Shown here piece by piece: positions 1 through 12,905 of a stretch of DNA of 64,000 nucleotides. This DNA is from Margaritispora aquatica. Its lineage: Eukaryota > Ascomycota > Leotiomycetes > Helotiales > Discinellaceae. The position numbers and the translations under genes are program-made. Each line of letters opens with the position of its first letter. Within the stretch, counting starts at the first letter, position 1. Under the pieces are notes generated by a model. That model ran no database searches, was not told where the DNA came from, and worked only from the letters and a program-made list of their open reading frames with translations. The stretch is taken from assembly GCA_007644065.1 (NCBI GenBank), contig VJWN01000014.1:434001-498000 (forward strand). The letters run 5' to 3'.

Positions 1-3000
1 GGTTCGCCACGCAGCACACCGCCGAATTAAGCACAATTATCTGGCTGGAGAGTTTGTCGCGTTTTGCGGTGATGCTGATGCAGGTCAGAAACCCTTCTTG
101 CGTAACTCACGGATGCATCACTGGGCTGCATAGAGGCGTATTGTCCGCTTCCATGATGCAGTACATATCAGCTCATGGACCTGAGCACGTCGAGGTCTAT
201 ATCCTCATTTGGAGTGCTCTGAATGCCATCGCATGATTTATAGTCTCTGGATGAGGGGAAATGTTTGGCAGCGGTTCGGTCACGCGAAGCTTAATTGTAG
301 GCGTCGGGCATTGCGTGACCTGGGCTTCCCCTTGTAGAATGAATCTCTTTATGTGAGAAGGGCTGTCTCGCTGTCTGTGGGCGTTCTTCGCAGACGGGCT
401 CCTCGCCGATGGAAATTTGAAGGCGTCAAAGTATGTCTGGGGTCTGACGAAGCAGAGTTCGACATTGCCGAGACACTTTCTCGTGGGATTAAGGCACTGC
501 CGATCAACTGGCTACATTGGTGGCGTATAATGATATGAACTGAGGCGTACCAGTACGTCAGAGGAGAGTTTCCTGCGCTTTGGAAGCTGGAAACAATCTC
601 AATGGCAAGCTTGCGACCAGCGTGGTAAGTTTGGCAGGTTCGTTTGTTGGGTATGGAATGAGACAAGTCTGTTTGTTTTGTTTGCTTCCTTTGACTTTAT
701 TGTAAACATTTGACGGGCTAGATTCCAACATATGTGGTTCTAGAACCCCTGAGTTCGCAATTGAACACTTTAAATCTCGCTGGCTGTTAGGTTACTCTTC
801 AATACCGATCTTCACTCGTCCTTCGAGCACGTTTTCGATTTTTGTTCTTTGTTGATCATTATTGAGGTTTGATGACGAGTTTCCATAAAGGAACAGGTCA
901 CCTCTGCATGCAATGCAGCGTCACTGCAGTGGTCGAAAAAGCAATATGTTTCCCGCTCAGCCAGCAATCAGGAGAGCACAAAGATGCATTTCAGGCTCGA
1001 ATACGAGGGTGCAAAATTGGTTAGTCGATTGTGCCTCCTGTCATCATGAGTATCTTGGTAGGATTAGGAAAATAAGGTGAAGTTTTTTTTGTCAATTAAG
1101 GTCGCATCTACCAGGGTGTGACAGGCTCAAGCTGAAGGGGCGTATGAGGTGTCTAAAACAGACGCAGTCGCCACACCTTTGACTCTTCAAGTCGGGAAGA
1201 CGTGATCGATATCACCTTCAAGATTAGGAACAGGGTATCTAGGGATCTGTGACGTACGATCTTCTCAATTTCTGATATTGCGATTACTTCCTTGTTCTTG
1301 ATCTGTGAAAAACGAACACACTTCTCAGCAAGTGATGCAATGTTCCAGCAGCAACTTCATTCCGATCATTTGTTCTTCGTTTGCTGTGACTCAATTACAA
1401 CAACTCTGTTGTCACAGACCTAGCTTTTGCCACCCTACTGGTTTCCATCATTCTTGAACCTACGTACAGCTAATTTAGTGTGGCAAGACTACGTAGCCTC
1501 CTCTCCCTTGCTCGAAAAGTTACAACCAATACTACATCGTCACGCGGATACGAAGAGACATTGTTCGAACCCTCCAAGGTCCATGAATTGACCAAAAGCT
1601 AGATGATCGCTCTATGGCCTCTAATGTGAGACAGGTGGGGGTTGTTGGCTTTTTATAGCTGCTGTTTAGTCTGGTTGGGGGAGGTGAATTCTTCGAAAGT
1701 TTCGAAATTATTGGCTGTGATCTTTTATTGCTGGAGATAACTGGATTTTTTGATATCACGTATCGAAGCCTTAGTTACTGAGATGCACTGCTAAGTTGAC
1801 GTGGTTGAGATGTAGCTGAGGATCTGTTTGAGAAATGTGTAAATAGGTTACTATCATATTTGTGAGAAGACAAGCAGGCAGCTGGCAGACCCTTTTCCAT
1901 CTAATGCTTGTCCGGATTGGTTTGTGTTTGGTCAGTTAAGCAAGCTTTGGATCGGTTTAGCTGTTCTGATGAAGTGATCTTGTCGATTGTATTCCGGTGA
2001 AATATCTGATGGTGATACAAGATTTTCGTGGTTAGTAGATTTTAGACAAGCTGCTGTCAATTCCAATCCCCAATAGCATTTCCCCTCTCATTTCAATTCC
2101 ATAAGTTATTCACTGCACCAACTTGAGGTTCTAGTCTCTTGAAAACCTCTCGAGTTTATCCTCAATACGAGTATGCTTTGTCAACTTTCATTCATTAACC
2201 GCGCAAAGTTAGGAACTAGGCATCGGAGAATGAGTTTTGTGGCGGATCTCTTTGCTTCACTCTCGTTGAAATTTATAGACAAGATCACTTTTACCTTTTA
2301 TAAAGATGTAATATTGCGAAAGGGGAAACCGAGATTGTTGGAGAGGAGGGTTGTAGGCTTTGGGAAATAGATCCAGATGTTGCTTGGTTCTCTTTACTTT
2401 CCGGTACTCTCACTCTAGAAGCTAGAATTTGTTTCAATGAATTAGGAGATTTGTTTGGTATAGATGTAATTTCAGTCTAATATCTTTAACGTCTTCATTT
2501 CCTGAAGCAGATCTGAATGTTGAAGATTGACTCAAAAGGTTGCCATGAGAATGGCCTCCACTCGCCCGAAAATGAGCACATGAGAGAAGTTTTATTCCTG
2601 TGGATATCTTCAGATTCGTTTTGACAAGTATCAAAAACCAGCTTTAGTGTAAAGGTAATATTGTTTGAAGTCTACAAAGCTTGAGCACTGCTGTCATCTA
2701 TCATCGAAACCCGCTGTCATCTTAAGTCTTATTGTTATCGTACTTCTACGTCTTGACTTATGATCAAGTATGATGGTGGTATCTAAAATAGCTTTTGCTA
2801 AAGTAAAAATTGAGGGAACAGCTTGCTAAGCAGTACCTAGCTGTCTGACCAGTTGAGGATCATCTGCGTCTCTGCTCATCAGGTATCAGAGAGCTACATG
2901 GAAATATCTAACCTTGGCCGGGGCTGGCTGCGGCTGTCACAATGATAGCTTCATTTACCCCCAAATGAAACATGAATTCAAGCCAGAATCCTCGCCTGAA

Positions 3001-4319
3001 AGCTACGGAATCAAATGTTCTCTCAATTGACGCTCAATCTACTCTGTTCAAACATTTGATATCAGGGGTAAGTAAGAGGCGTGTAGTAGTCTGATAACAA
3101 TTGCTGGTGAATTTAGGCGAGCTGAGCAGAAGACGCAGGAGGAAGGCAGAAATGTAAAACAAACAAGAGCATCTGCATAGGACTACTGATATCTTTCGTC
3201 AGTTTTACGAGCCGTGCAACTAGGGCATCAAACAGTGTCGCAGGTCAGATAACAATGGTTGTTGGCAATCTTATATCACAGCCACAAAGAGGGTGTCGCA
3301 CACCCTCTGCGAAAAGTTTGCATACCATAAACAGCCTCCGTGGAAATGTACCACTTTCAGAGCTACAAGGTTATCATATCCGTACCTCCCCTGGTGTGGC
3401 TCCCGTGGTACGGTATATGCGGGATTGCACAGGGTTGATGAGGAATTTAGGGGCGGTCACTTGCATGTCGTGGGTATGAAACAAAGGGCTGAAACGTCGT
3501 TGGTAAGTAATCCGTGATACGATGCATGTCAACTCTGCTTTTGTGAAATGTTATGCAAGGTAGTGTTTGAGGCTGGGGAAACATGTCAGCTTTGATTCCA
3601 TCTTTACTGGTATCCTGTATCTGTTCTTTGACAGCGGGAGCTTGTCAATGTCGTTCGGGCTTACGGAATTCCCCAACCCCCACGGTTGATGGATCCTCGC
3701 TTAACCATCGGTTATCCTTGGTATACATCCTTGTATACAGCTCCAAACATGTTATCACTTACTTCTAATACAGTTCCCAAGGTAAAGATACTCTTTTTTT
3801 GTATATAAAACATCCTAGATATTTTTAGAGAATGCTCGATCGTAAGGTAAGTCTTTGGGCGGCCATAAGCAGCTTTACACATCCCCCTAGGGCTGAAGAG
3901 CCAGATGGGAAGGTTGCAGATTGGTACCCTTACCCCTTGATACTTGGCGTACCAACCTCTCGGGTCGAGAGAAGCCTTCTCGAAGACATTTGGTTTCTAT
4001 TGTTTCATCATTTGGACTTGAAGCTTGAGGCGCAGGCACAGCAATCTTTTGAGCTGTGGATATCCTCCGGTCCGAAATATCAAGGGCTTCAAGGGATAAG
4101 GGATGCTGTACCTCACGTCTCTAATCCCCAGTCTCCAAACTTCATATTGTATACCCCGTGGTCAAAGGGAGTAGATCCATGGAGATCACCAAAGACAATT
4201 CCAACTTAAAGTAAGTATATCTCAACCTCCGAGCCTGCAATGAATATGTCTCGCAGTTTCTTTTACCAGCTACAATTATTACAACTCTCATATCTATAAT
4301 CTGTCTTCAGCGCGCAACA
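1..4319. other. No supported gene; AT-rich intergenic sequence
   Basis: I find no open frame with a recognisable domain, family-like composition or plausible splice structure. The longest frame, 3832-4209 (125 codons, plus strand), resembles no family I know and has no coding-like bias that I can judge. The last part, roughly 4210-4319, is the likely promoter and leader of the GIY-YIG gene starting at 4320. The left edge of the window may cut a gene whose coding part lies outside. Confidence 0.5.
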
Positions 4320-6047
4320 ATGCAAACCGGCTTGTCTACCTCGTCGTGCGTGCCTATGACTCCGTCTTCGCCTAACACTCACTCACCAACCTCGTCTTCG
4401 CCATCTTGGACCCCATCCTCGCCTTGTTCTTCACGGCGACGCTTGCCTAAAAGCCAAATACAATACGTCTATAACATCAAAGATATCACCGACCAGCTCT
4501 CAAACAATGTCACAGACAGCCTAGTCCGTTTTCAATGTCTTGCACTGCTCTCAACAGTTAGCAACACTCAATCACGATGCGGGAAGCTGTGTGCTCAGAC
4601 CCGGCAAAAAGCAGAAAGGAATAGTATTTTCGGTAGTGCTCGAAAGTTGCTGCTTCAAAGCGAGACCAAGTCGTTAGAGGCCACAGAATATGCCCAGATG
4701 ATCAGATTGCTCTTTTGTAACGATCACAAACAGTCACGTCCAATGGAGAAGTGGAATAAGTTTCTAGTGGACAGTTGGAAAGTGGCCGATAAGCCGGACA
4801 AACTGAAACTCCTTGCTGCATTGCGTCAAGCTTTCCCAGAGGAGCCATCGAAACCCAAGTCTAGAAAGACTTCACCAGCTCCGGCGACCTTTTCCAGGTC
4901 TAATCAACCCTCGCCTGTGGGTCAGCTTTCGCCTTCATCCAGAGATACACCACAGCATGATTCGACAGCCCAATACATTTCTCCCCCCTCTACTGCTGCT
5001 TCTGCTTCTGATGATTCTTTGGTCTGCGAAAGTCCTCCGATCCAATCTGCCAAGAGAAATCAAAGAAAACACCGTCGGAGCCGATCAGGCAAGCCTGCAA
5101 GCAAGAATTCAAAGTTCTCAAACGCAAGCCGTGCAACATCAGAATCCAGCAGTGATGCCACAGCTGTTGACTCTGAGACGCCACAAGATGATGACAACAA
5201 TACACAAGCTTCGCTCATCGACGTCGAACTTCACAAACTTATGGAGAAACCATTCTCGACTGAAGGTTCCGTCTATATCTTTAGAGCGCCGAAATTCTTC
5301 AACGAACGCCTCGGGATGAAAGAATCAATAGTGAAGATAGGAAGGACAAAAGATATTAAGGAACGCAAGGCTAAGCTGAAGAAAAATTGCAAGATGAATG
5401 ATATCCAGCTAGTTACTGACACCGACAATGAATCACATAGGTGTTACGACAGGCTAGAACTACTCGTCCACCATGAGCTCCAGAATTTCCTTCGGAAATT
5501 CATATGCCCAGGATGTGGCGCGAAACACCAGGAATGGTTTGCTGTGCCAGAAAAGGTTGCGTTAGATTCGGTTCAGAGATGGCGTCGCTTCATCCTTGCA
5601 GAACCCTACGACGAAGATGGCTCACTGTCGAAATATTGGAAAGATATGTTGCGGAATAAATACGAACGGCCAGGCCTAGAGAAGCGTGACGACCATGACA
5701 CACGAAATGAACGCTGGAATCGTTGGCTCGACGAGGCTATTAAGAATAAGCCTCCCGCTCCGATGCAGGAGCGCCAAATGAGAATCATCGAACTTCAGAA
5801 GGCCAAGCAAGAGTCTGAGAAGTACCAAGCTGATCTTGCGATCACCAAAGATATTTTGAGGCGGGCTGAAGCCAGACTAGAGGAACAAGAGAAGGAACAT
5901 TTGAACGCACAAAACATAAAAGATGAGACGATAGGACTACTGAAAGACGACGTCAAACATTACAAAGGGCATCATGAAAAACGTCTCTCCAGCCTCTCGG
6001 CGACTGGAGCAGATCCAATGATCAGTAAGCCTGGGTTGGTTTCATAA
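4320..6047 (+). CDS. T5orf172 (DUF1766/MUG113-type) GIY-YIG nuclease-fold protein
   Basis: Intronless, 575 residues, start context ACAATGC. The N-terminal 40 residues are Ser/Thr/Pro-rich. A helical region follows (about 50-180), then a disordered Ser/Lys-rich stretch (about 180-300). The T5orf172 domain lies at about 315-405: a GSVYIF strand, a VKIGRTKDIKER strand/helix (the YIG-like part with its conserved Arg), an HHELQNF helix with the conserved acidic residue, then CPGCGAKHQEWF, the Cys/His-rich end of this family. The last 100 residues are a charged coiled coil. The family includes S. pombe Mug113, upregulated in meiosis, and many fungal proteins of unknown role. Nuclease-fold assignment follows family knowledge; activity is inference. 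It is convergent with the kinesin gene. Confidence 0.8.
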   Translation: MQTGLSTSSCVPMTPSSPNTHSPTSSSPSWTPSSPCSSRRRLPKSQIQYVYNIKDITDQLSNNVTDSLVRFQCLALLSTVSNTQSRCGKLCAQTRQKAERNSIFGSARKLLLQSETKSLEATEYAQMIRLLFCNDHKQSRPMEKWNKFLVDSWKVADKPDKLKLLAALRQAFPEEPSKPKSRKTSPAPATFSRSNQPSPVGQLSPSSRDTPQHDSTAQYISPPSTAASASDDSLVCESPPIQSAKRNQRKHRRSRSGKPASKNSKFSNASRATSESSSDATAVDSETPQDDDNNTQASLIDVELHKLMEKPFSTEGSVYIFRAPKFFNERLGMKESIVKIGRTKDIKERKAKLKKNCKMNDIQLVTDTDNESHRCYDRLELLVHHELQNFLRKFICPGCGAKHQEWFAVPEKVALDSVQRWRRFILAEPYDEDGSLSKYWKDMLRNKYERPGLEKRDDHDTRNERWNRWLDEAIKNKPPAPMQERQMRIIELQKAKQESEKYQADLAITKDILRRAEARLEEQEKEHLNAQNIKDETIGLLKDDVKHYKGHHEKRLSSLSATGADPMISKPGLVS

Positions 6048-6902
6048 CACGACAGTTGTTAGAAATTACGCCCAATTAGTGTAAAACCACGACAAGATTC
6101 TAAAAAACGAGTACAACTTGCTTGGTTTTGAGAAGCTTCCCCTCCTCAGTGCATGATCGCATGCGACAAAGTTTTCAGTACTTGAAAAACTTCCAGTTGA
6201 ATCATTCTTCCGCAGGACAGGCAAGGATTGAGAAGGGAAATGACTGGGTTATTTACAGAGACTGGAGCTGAACCTGGAAAGGAGGTGGGATGACTGGATG
6301 GACAGGCAACTGGATCTCGATATTGAGATTGGAGATTGATGGATCCTTTTTGACTAGCATTTAGATTTGTATAGGTATGCTAGTGGAATTCAAGGATTGT
6401 TTGGAGTTTTAGCAGATTGTTTGTACGGAAGATTTAGCGAAAAGAGGTGGTTTGGGAGGAATTAGATAGCAATGACTTTTTCACACTGATCTGTCTATTT
6501 GAGATGATTGAAAATTAAGAAGAGTAGGTAGATAGCTTAGAGATGAGTGATGGGCGAAGAAAATAATACCTTTACAATCACCATTCCTACCCACACACAC
6601 ACGCTATAGCTGAATGAAACTTGTAGCAGGCTCAAAATCTAATCAAGAAAACAAACATACACACGATGTTGAGAATGAATCTGTCTGAATTATATTCCAC
6701 TCCTGGCACAGCACTAGTGCACAAAGAGGTATTAATATAGGCCCTAACGCCATCTATCATGAACTCATAACCCCCACCGCTCAACTCCATCTAAACATCA
6801 AACAAACCATCAACGCCAACACCTTGGAATGAAGTCTCGGCGCCATGAGTACAGCACGATTCAACTCATCAAAACACACTAATACAAGTCTCCTTCTAAT
6901 AT
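6048..6902. other. Convergent 3' intergenic region
   Basis: Lies between the stop codons of the GIY-YIG gene (plus) and kinesin-5 (minus), so it should hold both 3' UTRs and poly(A) sites. It contains a short (AC)n run near 6594-6603. I see no gene here. Confidence 0.5.
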
Positions 6903-9900
6903 TTAGCTCGCCGTTCGCGGACTTCGCCTCCTGCCCGTACTCTGAGCCAAGATATTGTCGTTCTCTCTCCCCTCCAGCTGCACAATGCTCTTCTTGTTCT
7001 TCAGCACTGGTAGTTTACCTCCCGCTGCAGAAATGCTACGTTTGAAGTTGGGCACCTCCGGCGGCTGACCACTCCCCACCATGTTGACATTCACATCCAC
7101 CTCTCTCAGACTAGTACCTCCACTTGTGGCCGGGCGCTCTGGCTCTTCTACTGGCAACCCTGATGCTGGAAGGGATTTAGAGAATTGCCTAGAATGGGCG
7201 GGAGAAGTATTCGCGCCATCGTTAAAGATGACAGGTACTAGTGATATTAGGCCTGGACCCATACTCTTGCTAGGACTCCTTGAAGACTCAAAAGGTTGAC
7301 GCATAGCCGAAATGAGATCCGCATGAGCTTGGGTGCGTGGAAGTTCCGTAGGGTAAGTGTACTGGGTCTTTTGAGGTGTTTGCCCAGTTGGTTGGTACTC
7401 CCGGAAAGCGGCTGTTGCGATGTTCTCTCGGAGTTCGCTCAGCGGTTGGCGCAGTACAGAGTCCAAGGGGGCAAGATTGTCTTGCATTGTAGTCGCTTGG
7501 GCAGACATCTCATCACCCAGATCACGCACACGCTCATATGTAGAGGTAAAGTGCGTGCCAATATTAGTGTAAGAGGAGTTCACAGTTGTAGATAAGCCTT
7601 GCAAAGACTGGACATGGCTATCGTGATGCTGAGAATTTTGGGATCGCGCACGAGTGACAAAGTCATCGAGGGCACGCATTTGAATTTCAATATCCTTTAC
7701 CTGTTCATCAACAATCCGCACGGTTTCGGCGTGGACAGATTTTGTGGCTAATTGAAGAGATGAGTTGTGCTTGTTGGCAGCCTAGACATTTTAGCATGGT
7801 GGTCAACTGTTTTGATATCTTCAAACTTACCACCCAGTCTTCTTTCAACTTGCTCTTTAAAGTTTCCCGAGATCTAAGAACCTCTTCCACGAGAAGATTT
7901 TCCTTCTCATTCCAAGCATCCATGCCTTTGCCATAGATAGCATGGGATGATTCAAAGCTTTCCCGCGAGGCCAGAACATCTTTTTGAACTTCGGAGACCT
8001 TGGCTTCTAGACGTCGATCTTGATGTTCACCTTGAGACATCACTAAGTTCGTGATTTGTAACAGCAAGTTTTGACGATCTGCAGTTGCTTGCTCCTTTTC
8101 TTCTCGTAGTACCTCGTCTAATCTCGAAGAGGCGGCCGCATTTGACTGCATGGCGAGTTCACTGGCAGCGCTCAGCTGTTGGCGTAGGTTCTCAGCCTCC
8201 GCCTTTTGAGCGTTGACATGCTTCAGGAGATCTTCGAAAAGAGTTTTGAAATCGCGACCAAGAGAACTGTAGGATGCATGAAGCTGAGAAATTAGCATGC
8301 AAGTTATCTGCTGCAATCACGGAATAACTTACTTGAGTGTGGAAGGCTCCAAGCTCGCCAATCACTTCAGCTGATATCCGCTCAGCAGCGACTGAAAGTC
8401 CCTGAAGCCCTTCTCCAACACGAGTTTTAACATCTTCTCGAAGGATCTTTATCTCCTCAAGAACTGCATCCATTTCTTCCTTCGCAGACTTCGTTTGTGC
8501 AGACACTTCCTCTTCGGAGCCTTTAAAAGCAACTATGTTTTCTTCCAAAAATGTCTGAGTTGATGATAAACGTCCCAGCTCACTGGCAACAAATGACTGC
8601 ATTCTATTCGATACAGCTGCCATCAGTTCTTGTTGCTGAACCCGGAACTCCTCAACACGAGTCTCGACAAGATTTGTGACCTCAACCACCTGTGCTTGAG
8701 AGAAACCCCATGTTTCTCGATTCAGAGATTGAAGATCAGACTTTCGTTTGTTCTTGGCGTGAAGGCCACCCACATCATTGACGGTTTGGCCTAGAGTGGA
8801 CAATAATTCGCTTCCAACTTTACTAAGCTGCTCTTCGGTCCTTTGATGAGCTTTGCGGATGTGCGTTTCTTCTGCGAGACTTTCACGGGTATTTGACAGA
8901 ACAAACTCGGTCTGATCCAGAATTCCTCTTGTCTCATCCAGTATGCCCTTTGTGCTCTCATTGTCTTTCTTCAGCGTCATGAAATTCGAGGTTAAGGAAT
9001 ACAACTCTTGTACCTTATTTCGTAGGTTGATCTCCATAGTCTCAATTTTTGCGGCCTGCTCCTCACTTAAGATTCGTCGCGATTCACTTTCCGTGGTCAT
9101 CTCCTCATAGCTCTCGTTAGTGAGATATACTCCATTTCGTTGCCGGGTTGCAATCAGTTCACCCTTCAGCCTCTCAATTTCAAATGTGAACTCTTTGAGC
9201 AACGTTTTCTTGTTGATCATTTGATTCACTTGTGGCTTATTTCGGATATTCTTGGCTCGAAATGCATAGTCCAGAGTTGATATCGTCTCTTCAAGATTAC
9301 TTTTTGCTGGAGATACCGTTGCGATGATACATGTCTTCGTTCTACCACCCAAAGAATCCTGGAGAAGTCTAGTGAGTTTTGACTCACGATATGGAATGTG
9401 CGAGCTTCGGTCCACCAAGGCGTTAATAACACGACCTAAAGTCAACAGACTCTTGTTGATCAAGCCTGCTTCTGCCGCACGCTTGTTCTCGGCTCCACTT
9501 CTCTGGATATTCTCACTGCCAGCCAAGTCCACCAGGTTGAGTTTTCCAGCACTGACATAATCCTCGCCGTTGGCTGCCGTCCTTTTGACGTAAGCTGTGA
9601 CTGTGAAAACAGTGTGACTTCTGCTAGAAAGGTCATTGCACTTGGTTGCTGCGACTTGGCGCTTGTGACTGCCGGCCTGTAGTAACTTAATACCATCTGC
9701 AGCACTCTTAATGTGAGACTCTTCCATGCCTTGCACAATAGTGCTTGAATGCCCTTTCTTCGAAGTGTTATCATCGTAAATTTTCAGTTTGGTATTTTCG
9801 TCGCGGGAAATCAAATCTCTCAACTCTTCGTTGTAAAGTTCGATGAAAGAGCATTTTACTGAAGATTCTGCATCGTCCAAGTCCAGTTTGCTGAAAAGCG

Positions 9901-10595
9901 CATGGAGCGCTCGGGGTATTATTCCTGCTGCATCGGAGAGTATGCCAAATGTGTCGCTCATATCACCGGACATTGTGTATGTCTTTCCAGTACCTGAGGG
10001 AAGAGAGAGACGTTAACCAATTTTCAACAGAGGGAGGGAGGGAGAGAAGTTTGCCGTACCTGTCTGACCATATGCAAAGATTGTGCAATTGTATCCTGAG
10101 AGCATCTAACACGAGTCATAAGTAATTGTCCCAGTCTCCTAGAACCGAACCCACCTCATCCAGAATTGGTGTAACGACGTCATCGTAGATCATGGCCTGA
10201 TCGGCCGCAGATGAAAATACTTTATCAAAATGGTAGGTCTTGTTGCTGAGTGCGCTGGGTCCCATTGAAAGCTCCAAACTCTTGCCCTTCACTGCTTCTG
10301 TGGATAGGACAACACCACTGTTCTCTCGGACTTCCCGTTCATTCCGCCCTCTACATCGTACCACAACATTGATGTTAGTCTCCTCATCTTCATGCTCAAA
10401 ATCTCTCTCCTTCCTTTTCGTTCCTCCTTGAGTAGTGGCAATCGAAGCTATTGAGCCCGTGGGGGATATCGCGCCAGAGCGATCCATCCTCGACTGCGCT
10501 ACTGGTTGTGATCTGACAGCTGATGGTCTGGGAGGAGGGCGCATCGTTTGCTTCTTTGAAGGCGCAGCAATTGCTGGCCGAGGTATTCCTGCCAT
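6903..10595 (-). CDS. bimC: Kinesin-5 (BimC/Eg5/Cut7 family) mitotic motor
   Basis: Five exons: 10595-10155, 10105-10060, 9993-8333, 8283-7831, 7781-6903, coding 1159 residues, the usual BimC size. After a basic Ser/Pro-rich leader the motor domain runs from about 73 to 425: NINVVVRCRGRNE, P-loop GQTGTGKT (about 160-167, split by intron 2), switch I SSRSH, switch II DLAGSE, then the neck. A long coiled-coil stalk follows. The tail has the BimC box at about 1000-1018 (TPQKTQYTYP then LPRT), whose Thr is the Cdk1 site in the family. Kinesin-5 forms bipolar tetramers that slide antiparallel spindle microtubules. The start is head-to-head with the PHAF1-like gene about 410 bp away. Confidence 0.97.
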
Positions 10596-11005
10596 ACAAT
10601 TTTTGAAGGTCGTTTGTTGTTGTGAAAGTGATAAAGCGACCAGTTTCCACGCGTGTCGGAATATGTCCCAAGCTAAGTATTTGCCGAATGGTGTATAATG
10701 AAACTAAGATAATTATTGAGAATTTAAACTCCACGCTCCAAACAAGAATCCACGCGTTAGTAAAGAGTTCCTTCTCGGGATTTTCGAAGTTGCAATAAAT
10801 GCAGATGTGTTGATCGATTCAACCTGGTTAGATTGACATATCCACAGAAAGCACGACCTATCCGTTGGCACAGCAACCAAAGGCTTATGACATGCCCCTC
10901 CACCTGATGGCGGGGACGCCTTCTATCGCCAACCTTCTTACGAAGACGATTACTACGAATAACGAAGAGGAATACGACCCTTTCGCATACGTCAATGCTC
11001 AAGTT
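10596..11005. promoter_or_regulatory. Shared head-to-head promoter region (kinesin-5 / PHAF1-like)
   Basis: This 410-bp gap separates two divergent start codons and must hold both promoters. I see no clear TATA box. An in-frame upstream ATG at 10865 would extend the plus-strand protein by 47 residues that lack family resemblance, so I treat that stretch as leader. Confidence 0.5.
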
Positions 11006-12617
11006 ATGTCAGTGTTTACGGCCCAAGTCCATCCGGGACAGGCTTTGGGCTTCTTAGGTAGTTCCTCAAATGTCGACAACGACAGGCTCTAGCTGACGAT
11101 GGCAATCAGTATTGGGAGCTTCTCTCCATGACATCTTGACACGACTGAAAGCAGAGCCCCAGAGGTTCCCAAAGCTTGAACTCATTTATGAACAGTCCGA
11201 TCCCGTGAAAGAGCCTGTGATTCTCAGTCTACCGAGTAATGGCATTCGATTGCGATTCGATGGTCCTGAGCAGAGGCTACGATTGATTGAAGTACTTGAC
11301 TTCACGAAGAGTCAACTGGCATACAGAGATAAAGATGTTTTACGCTCACAAGCAGGCGTGGCAGGAGTTGCGGGTCAACAAGAAGCCCTGTCGGGTCCGA
11401 CATTTCGTCACATATACAACCGACTTCTAGGCCCAACCTTTCCAGGCGAATACAATGAGCCAGAATCTGGAGATGCCTCAGGAATGGGCGTATATGTTCT
11501 ATCATACCCAGGAATAGCTTTCTCATTCCCGCTGCAACATTCGGCATGGTCGCCGAGGAAGGACTTTGTCTCTTTGCTATCATCCTCTACTAGTCGTCCT
11601 GCAGCCTCCATGGCTATCTTCCGAGGTGATTCGTGGCCCGATGCGAGAGAACATTTGTTCGCACAAACACTAGATCCTCGCGAGGCTTTTGCAGTATTGA
11701 TGAAAACTCGAGAGCCGGTACCAGATGAAGTTCGGCTGGTGCTCATACATGGTGGAGGACAGCTGGAGCTTGTTCGGCCAGACGGAATTCCGCCATTCCG
11801 GTTGAAGCTGGGTCATACCACACCACAAGAACTCGTCTCAGTACTTGGTCCACCAGATGCGATATATCGGAAGAATGACCAACGAATGTCTATTCACAAT
11901 CCTCGACCAGCATCCAGGAGCCATGCTCGATCTGACAGTGAAACAAGGCTTCAGGACGAATCAACAGACACAGATCAGTCATCCGCTCACACGGCGACAG
12001 ACGATTCTGATGACGAAGACGAGGGTGGTGAGGTTGCAGGCAATCTTTCAGGCGAATGTTTTTACAACTACTTTTACCATGGTTTTGATATCCTGATGTC
12101 CTCACCATCAAGCCCATCACAACCTCCACCTTCCAAGAAGACTGCGAATTCAGAACCGGACGCAGATGAGATCCTTCCAATCGATATCTCCAGTCAGCTC
12201 GTTGCTAAAAAGGTCATTCTTCATGGAAACGTACCTGGCTCATATCCATTCAACCGACATCGGAGATGTAGATGGGAGATTGAATACTTGAAATCCAAAA
12301 AGCGCCAAGCAGTCACTTCCGAGACGCCTTTCAAGGAAATTGAGACGAGACTACACGATGAATGGCAAAGCATTTACAGAAGCCCCGAAGAAGCGAAGGC
12401 TCGCCAGCGAGGTATGGTTTTGAATCGTGATTGGGGTGACAGTCCAGGAAGTAGCTGTGAATTGCTTGGTGGCTGGGAGGACAGTGTTGGAGGAAAGAGA
12501 AATGCGCTCGGAGGCGACGATGTAAAGGGGCTTGGGAATACAACACTTTTTGGATTCCCAGGACTAGTATTTGAGGTATTGAAGAATGGCACAGTAAGTG
12601 GTGTTACGGTTTTTTAA
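11006..12617 (+). CDS. PHAF1/UPF0183 family protein (C16orf70-like)
   Basis: Two exons: 11006-11057 and 11110-12617, coding 519 residues. The junction restores GFLVLGASLHDIL, the conserved N-terminal motif of the family. Other conserved blocks are ILSLPSNGIRLRFDGPEQRL, IEVLDF, PGVYVLSYPGIAFSFP-like strands in the middle and a C-terminal GFPGLVFEVL strand; a Ser/Asp-rich insert lies at about 275-315. Human PHAF1 (with BCAS3) binds phagophore phosphoinositides during autophagosome formation; the fungal role is inferred from family only. The start at 11006 was chosen because family proteins begin close to this motif; 10865 is an in-frame alternative. The IleRS gene follows 289 bp downstream on the same strand. 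Confidence 0.85.
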
Positions 12618-12905
12618 GCATACAGTTCACATGGATATGGACATATTTGGGCGCATGCATGGATCTGTTTGGTGTTTGGAATTGAATTATGTGTATTATG
12701 ATACCTACAGACTAGCATAAAGAGACATTGTTAGACCTCACAAATCAAGTAAAGAAATTCATCTTTGGTGAGGAGTATATGATTTAGACAACCGCCATCA
12801 GTTGTTCATGCCTTAAAATGTTGTGCCTGAGATCGCGTCCACCAGCAGCATCCAGAACTTTTGGGCAGCTCTCTTACACATGCAACAAATGATGGATCAG
12901 AGACC

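Noticed and set aside
3832..4209. 125-codon open frame on the plus strand
   Set aside because: No family resemblance, no promoter cue and no supported splice partner; its length is possible by chance in this composition.
10865..11005. Upstream in-frame ATG extending the PHAF1-like protein
   Set aside because: The extra 47 residues lack family resemblance; the later ATG is nearer to the conserved start.
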